From NCBI RefSeq assembly GCF_016648105.1, contig NZ_JACVVE010000027.1:36153-100152 (forward strand): 64,000 bases of DNA, given 5' to 3'. Under the pieces are notes generated by a model. The model worked only from the letters and a program-made list of their open reading frames with translations, was not told the DNA's origin and ran no database searches. How positions within the stretch are numbered: the stretch's first letter is position 1; each line of letters opens with the position of its first letter. Both the position numbers and the translations under genes were made by a program. Below are positions 57,886 through 64,000 of this stretch, one piece after another. This stretch comes from Pseudomonas sp. S31 (GTDB lineage Bacteria > Pseudomonadota > Gammaproteobacteria > Pseudomonadales > Pseudomonadaceae).

Positions 57886-59451
57886 TCAGCGGTTGAAGCG
57901 CTCCACCAGCGAGTACTGACCGCCGGCGGTGGTGCTCAGCTCTTCGCTGAGCTGCGCCGAATGCTGCGCCTGCTCGGCGGTCTGGTCGGCCAGTTGGGCG
58001 ATGGTGCTGATGTTGCGGCTGATCTCGTCCGTCACCGACGTCTGTTGTTCGGCGGCCGCAGCGATCTGCGTGGCCATATCGGTGATGTTGGCCACTGCCT
58101 CGCTGATGCCCACCAGCGCATCGTCTGCCTGCATCACCCGGCTGACCCCTTCCTGGGCCTGCTTGTGGCCGCTTTCCATGGTCAGTACGGCATTGCTCGC
58201 GGTTTGTTGCAGCTTGGCGATCAGCCCGTGGATCTGCCCGGTGGATTCAGCGGTGCGCTGGGCCAATTGACGGACTTCATCGGCGACCACGGCAAAGCCG
58301 CGGCCCATTTCACCGGCCCGCGCCGCTTCGATGGCGGCGTTCAGCGCCAGCAGGTTGGTCTGGTCGGCAATGCCCTTGATCACGTCGACCACGCCGCCGA
58401 TCTCGTCGCTGTCCTTGGCCAGCTGGGTCACGGTCTCGCCGGTTTCACCGACTGCCGCCGAAAGGCGCTCGATCGCTTCACGGGTCTCGCTGGCGATCTG
58501 CCGGCCCTCGCTGGTCAGGCGGTTGGCCTCTTGGGTGGCGTCGGCCGTGCGCTGCACGTGGTTGGCCACTTCCTGGCTGGTGGCGGCCATCTGGTTGACG
58601 GCGGCGGCGACTTGTTCGGTTTCCACGCGCTGGCGCTCCAGGCCCGAGGAGCTCTTGTGCGCCAGGGCATCGGACTGGCGTGCCTGTTCGCTGAGGTGCT
58701 CGGCGCTGTCCTGCAGGCGGGTCAGGCAGGTCTTCATGCGTGCGTCCTGGCTGAGCATGGCCATTTCCAGGCGTGCCTGCACGCCGCGGCTGTCGGTGTA
58801 CATCTGCGCGATCAGCGGGTCGGAGGTGGTTTGCTCGGCCAGGCGCAGCAGGCGCTTGAGGCCGCGCTGCTGCCAGGTCATGCCGAGTAACCCGAGCGGT
58901 ACCGACAGGCCGGCGGCCAGGGCGAAGCCCCAGGAGTGGCCAAGCCAGTTGCCGACCAGGAAGCCGACCTGGCTCACCAGGATGAACGGCAGCCAGTCCT
59001 GGACCAACGGCAGCCATTTGTCACGCCGCGGAATGGCTGGCTTGCCCTGGTTCAGACGCAGGTAGAGGGCCTCGGCGCGACGGATCTGCTCGGCAGTCGG
59101 TTTGACCCGTACCGATTCGTAGCCCACCACTTGGTTGTTGTCGAAGATCGGCGTGACGTAGGCGTTCACCCAGTAATGATCGCCCGACTTGCAACGGTTC
59201 TTGACGATGCCCATCCACGGCAGGCCTTGCTTGAGGGTCTGCCACATATGGCCGAACACCGCCGAGGGTACGTCCGGGTGGCGCACCAGGTTGTGCGGCG
59301 CGCCCGTGAGTTCCTCGCGGGAAAAGCCGCTGATCTCGATGAAGGCATCGTTGCAGTAGGTGATCATGCCCTTGGCATTCGTGGTCGAGATCAGGCGCTG
59401 CTGGGCTGGGAAGGTCCGTTCCCGGTTGGTGATCGGCTGGTTGTTACGCAT
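57886..59451 (-). CDS. PAS-containing methyl-accepting chemotaxis (Aer-type) receptor
   Basis: This 521-aa receptor matches the P. putida Aer family. An N-terminal PAS domain (residues 20-120) has TNAKGMITYCNDAFIEISGF, DVPSAVFGHMWQTL and GDHYWVNAYVTPIF, the FAD-type aerotaxis pattern. Paired hydrophobic helices lie near 155-200 (DWLPFILVSQVGFLVGNWLG and GFALAAGLSVPLGLLGM). The cytoplasmic signalling tip IADQTNLLALNAAIEAARAG is intact. The ATG at 59451 (MRNNQPITNRERTF) is the family start. No large periplasmic sensor is present. Confidence 0.92.
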   Translation of the reverse strand: MRNNQPITNRERTFPAQQRLISTTNAKGMITYCNDAFIEISGFSREELTGAPHNLVRHPDVPSAVFGHMWQTLKQGLPWMGIVKNRCKSGDHYWVNAYVTPIFDNNQVVGYESVRVKPTAEQIRRAEALYLRLNQGKPAIPRRDKWLPLVQDWLPFILVSQVGFLVGNWLGHSWGFALAAGLSVPLGLLGMTWQQRGLKRLLRLAEQTTSDPLIAQMYTDSRGVQARLEMAMLSQDARMKTCLTRLQDSAEHLSEQARQSDALAHKSSSGLERQRVETEQVAAAVNQMAATSQEVANHVQRTADATQEANRLTSEGRQIASETREAIERLSAAVGETGETVTQLAKDSDEIGGVVDVIKGIADQTNLLALNAAIEAARAGEMGRGFAVVADEVRQLAQRTAESTGQIHGLIAKLQQTASNAVLTMESGHKQAQEGVSRVMQADDALVGISEAVANITDMATQIAAAAEQQTSVTDEISRNISTIAQLADQTAEQAQHSAQLSEELSTTAGGQYSLVERFNR

Positions 59452-59759
59452 GGGTTGGATGTCCGCGGGGCTTTGGAGGGATATCGGCAGGCGCGGAGGT
59501 TTGTTGAATGGATATTTGTATGAGTTGATCCATGGCAATATGCCACTGCTCTGCTTGCGCTAGCAAAATCGCGCTATTTCGCTATTTTTACCGTTATATT
59601 GCAAATTTTTAGCGAAAGTATGTCTAACAGCCTACGTAGGCCCCCTGTAGGAGCGGGTTCACCCGCGAACACGGGCCGTGGCCCGTGCCGTGTACCGCGT
59701 TGTCCGCTTCGCGGCGGTTCGGCGCCCCGATAGACCCGTTCCTACAGAGGGGGGCTCGC
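59452..59759. repeat. Intergenic region with AT-rich promoter zone and REP pair
   Basis: About 300 bases between the Aer receptor and acnA. 59555-59630 is AT-rich with repeated CGCTATTT units and probably holds the receptor promoter. An inverted REP-like sequence at 59647-59670 (GTAGGAGCGGGTTCACCCGC) and a degraded partner at 59733-59744 (ACCCGTTCCTAC) flank a GC-rich palindromic stretch (CGGGCCGTGGCCCG). No gene is supported. Confidence 0.75.
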
Positions 59760-62501
<2,742 letters not shown>

Positions 62502-62724
62502 TGCCAACTCCTTCTGCGCCGGTGCCCGGCAACGGCTTTGCGCTGCCGGCGTCACCGCTCGGTTTCGGCCCGCACGGCACGGACCTAACTAAGGGGTCAG
62601 GTTAGACCGGATTGTCTGGCCTGACCCTTTTCTGGACCGGCGGGACGTGTCGCTGGTTCCGAACTTCCTTTATCATCGCCGCCCTGCCGGCGCCTGTGCT
62701 GCGCCCGCCGAAGTGGAGAGATAG

Positions 62725-63789
62725 ATGAATACCCTGTTCATGCATTGCCGGCCCGGTTTCGAGGGTGAGGTCTGCGCCGAAATCAGCGAACACGCCGCCC
62801 GCCTGGGTATCGCCGGCTATGCCAAGGGCAAGCCGCAGAGCGCTTGTGCCGAGTTCGTCTGCGCCGAGGCCGTTGGCGCCGAACGGCTGATGCAGGAACT
62901 GCGCTTCGCCGATTTGATCTTCCCGCGCCAATGGGCCCGGGGCACCTTCGTCGAGCTGCCGGAAACCGACCGCATCAGCGTGCTGCTCGAGCACCTGGTC
63001 GAGTTGCCGGTGTTCGCCAGCGTCTGGCTGGAGGTGCTCGACAGCAATGACGGCAAGGAGATGTCGACGTTCTGCCGCAAGTTCGAGGTGCCGCTGCGCA
63101 AGGCCCTGGAAAAGGCTGGGCGCTTGCGTGAGCAAGCCCATGGACCGCGCCTGCTGCTGACCTTCATCAGTGGCCGCCGGGTATTCCTCGGCCAGGCCGA
63201 GGCGAGCAACAGCGCGCTCTGGCCGATGGGTATCCCGCGCCTGAAGTTCCCGCGCGAAGCGCCCAGCCGCTCGACCTTGAAGCTCGAGGAGGCCTGGCAC
63301 CAGTTCATCCCGCGCGAGCAGTGGGAGCAGCGCCTGAACGACGACATGACCGGCGTCGACCTCGGCGCCTCGCCGGGCGGCTGGACCTACCAGCTGGTGC
63401 GCCGCGGCATGCTGGTCACGGCCATCGACAATGGGCCGATGGCCGAGAGCCTGATGGACACCGGCCTGGTTCAGCATCTGATGGCCGATGGCTTTACCTG
63501 GCAGCCCCGACAGCCGGTCGACTGGATGGTCTGCGACATCGTCGAGAAGCCGGCGCGCACGACCTCGCTGATCGAGACCTGGCTGGGGGAGGGGTTGTGC
63601 CGTGAGGCGATCGTCAACCTGAAGTTGCCGATGAAGCAGCGTTATGCCGAGGTGCGGCGTTTGCTCGATCGTATGGAGGCGACGTTCAAGGCGCGCAAGG
63701 TCAGGGTGTCGATCGCTTGCAAGCAGCTTTATCACGACCGTGAAGAGGTGACTTGTCATCTACGGCGGTTGGATCTCAAGGCGCGCTGA
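62725..63789 (+). CDS. rlmM: 23S rRNA 2'-O-methyltransferase RlmM
   Basis: This 354-aa enzyme methylates C2498 of 23S rRNA. It has an N-terminal THUMP-like half starting MNTLFMHCRPGFEGEVCAEI and a C-terminal Rossmann domain with VDLGASPGGWTYQLVRRGM (SAM site) and the K-D-K-E type residues in VDWMVCDIVEKPART and NLKLPMKQRYAEV. GGAGAG precedes the ATG. Divergent from acnA with a 223-base gap. Confidence 0.96.
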   Translation: MNTLFMHCRPGFEGEVCAEISEHAARLGIAGYAKGKPQSACAEFVCAEAVGAERLMQELRFADLIFPRQWARGTFVELPETDRISVLLEHLVELPVFASVWLEVLDSNDGKEMSTFCRKFEVPLRKALEKAGRLREQAHGPRLLLTFISGRRVFLGQAEASNSALWPMGIPRLKFPREAPSRSTLKLEEAWHQFIPREQWEQRLNDDMTGVDLGASPGGWTYQLVRRGMLVTAIDNGPMAESLMDTGLVQHLMADGFTWQPRQPVDWMVCDIVEKPARTTSLIETWLGEGLCREAIVNLKLPMKQRYAEVRRLLDRMEATFKARKVRVSIACKQLYHDREEVTCHLRRLDLKAR

Positions 63790-63826
63790 GGTTTGGGGTG
63801 CGCTTGGGATTTGTAGTGGCGCATAC

Positions 63827-64000
63827 ATCGAGCGCCGCCCGCGCGGCGCTTCGCGGGTAAACCCGCTCCTACATTCGTTGCAACGTGGCCATGTCTGTGA
63901 GGCCATGGTTGTCAGCTTTGTGGCCGCCTGTCTCAAGCCTTGCACCAAGGCGGGCAACCATGGCCTGACAGGTTCGGTACGTTGCAACAAATGTAGGAGC
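63827..64000. repeat. Composite REP/MITE-like repeat, copy B (cut by window end)
   Basis: The half palindrome ATCGAGCGCCGC-N4-GCGGCGC at 63827-63849 runs into a forward REP at 63850-63872, then CATTCGTTGCAAC, an inner region and GTTGCAACAAATGTAGGAGC, where the window ends inside the inverted REP. The inner region pairs with itself: CTGTGAGGCCATGGTTG against CAACCATGGCCTGACAG. Copy A at 1179-1336 has the same ends but a different, shorter middle. Confidence 0.85.

Overview
The window is chromosomal core sequence of a fluorescent Pseudomonas, most likely from the P. putida group. The evidence is high GC with strongly GC-ending codons, the conserved cmaX-cfrX-cmpX-sigX-oprF block, the moxR/bat block, the nasS-nasT-nasA nitrate block, the lhgR-lhgO pair, a 180-kDa-class NAD-glutamate dehydrogenase, and many copies of the putida-type REP sequence (core CGCGGGTAAACCCGCTCCTAC). 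Nearly every base lies in a recognisable gene. I see no prophage, transposase, CRISPR array, tRNA or rRNA.

Layout. 1-7.1 kb: a secreted lactonase cut by the window edge, a composite repeat element, a glutathione S-transferase gene with a frameshift, and sbcDC. 7.1-13.9 kb: a tightly overlapping six-gene moxR-DUF58-DUF4381-batA-batB-batD operon on the minus strand. 14.3-15.5 kb: an orphan DUF2235 lipase-like gene bounded by repeats. 15.6-19.0 kb: an L-2-hydroxyglutarate catabolic unit (MFS transporter, lhgO, lhgR) with two matching operator-like sites. 19.1-29.1 kb: a small hypothetical gene, gdhB, the divergent ppsR/ppsA pair and an alpha/beta hydrolase. 29.2-33.8 kb: rraA and the cell-envelope stress block cmaX-cfrX-cmpX-sigX-oprF. 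33.9-38.8 kb: nitrate assimilation control and transport (nasS, nasT, nasA) with a fused PP2C phosphatase/protein kinase. nasA has a good sigma-54 promoter and a leader terminator of the kind relieved by NasT. 39-47.6 kb: pyrD, rmf with a structured leader, rlmL, a CHASE/PAS diguanylate cyclase, dacB and yggL. 47.7-51.9 kb: a BvgS/BvgA-like phosphorelay. 52-57.8 kb: dgt, a yqjD/yqjE-like membrane trio, an amtB preceded by a sigma-54 promoter, a glutaredoxin-like gene, a small gene under a near-perfect LexA box, and an RluA-family pseudouridine synthase. 57.9-64 kb: an Aer-type aerotaxis receptor, acnA, rlmM and a second copy of the composite repeat.

Together the genes cover carbon and nitrogen flux (gdhB, ppsA/ppsR, acnA, lhgO, nasA, amtB), translation upkeep (rlmL, rlmM, rmf, yggL, the pseudouridine synthase), envelope homeostasis (sigX block, bat block, dacB, yqjD trio) and signalling. 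No clearly new multigene system is present. The most informative observations are regulatory or structural: the GST frameshift in a GC dinucleotide run, a MITE-like element bounded by inverted REP sequences and present at both ends of the window, a family of 30-bp perfect palindromes, the SOS-controlled small protein, and the leaders and sigma-54 promoters of nasA and amtB.
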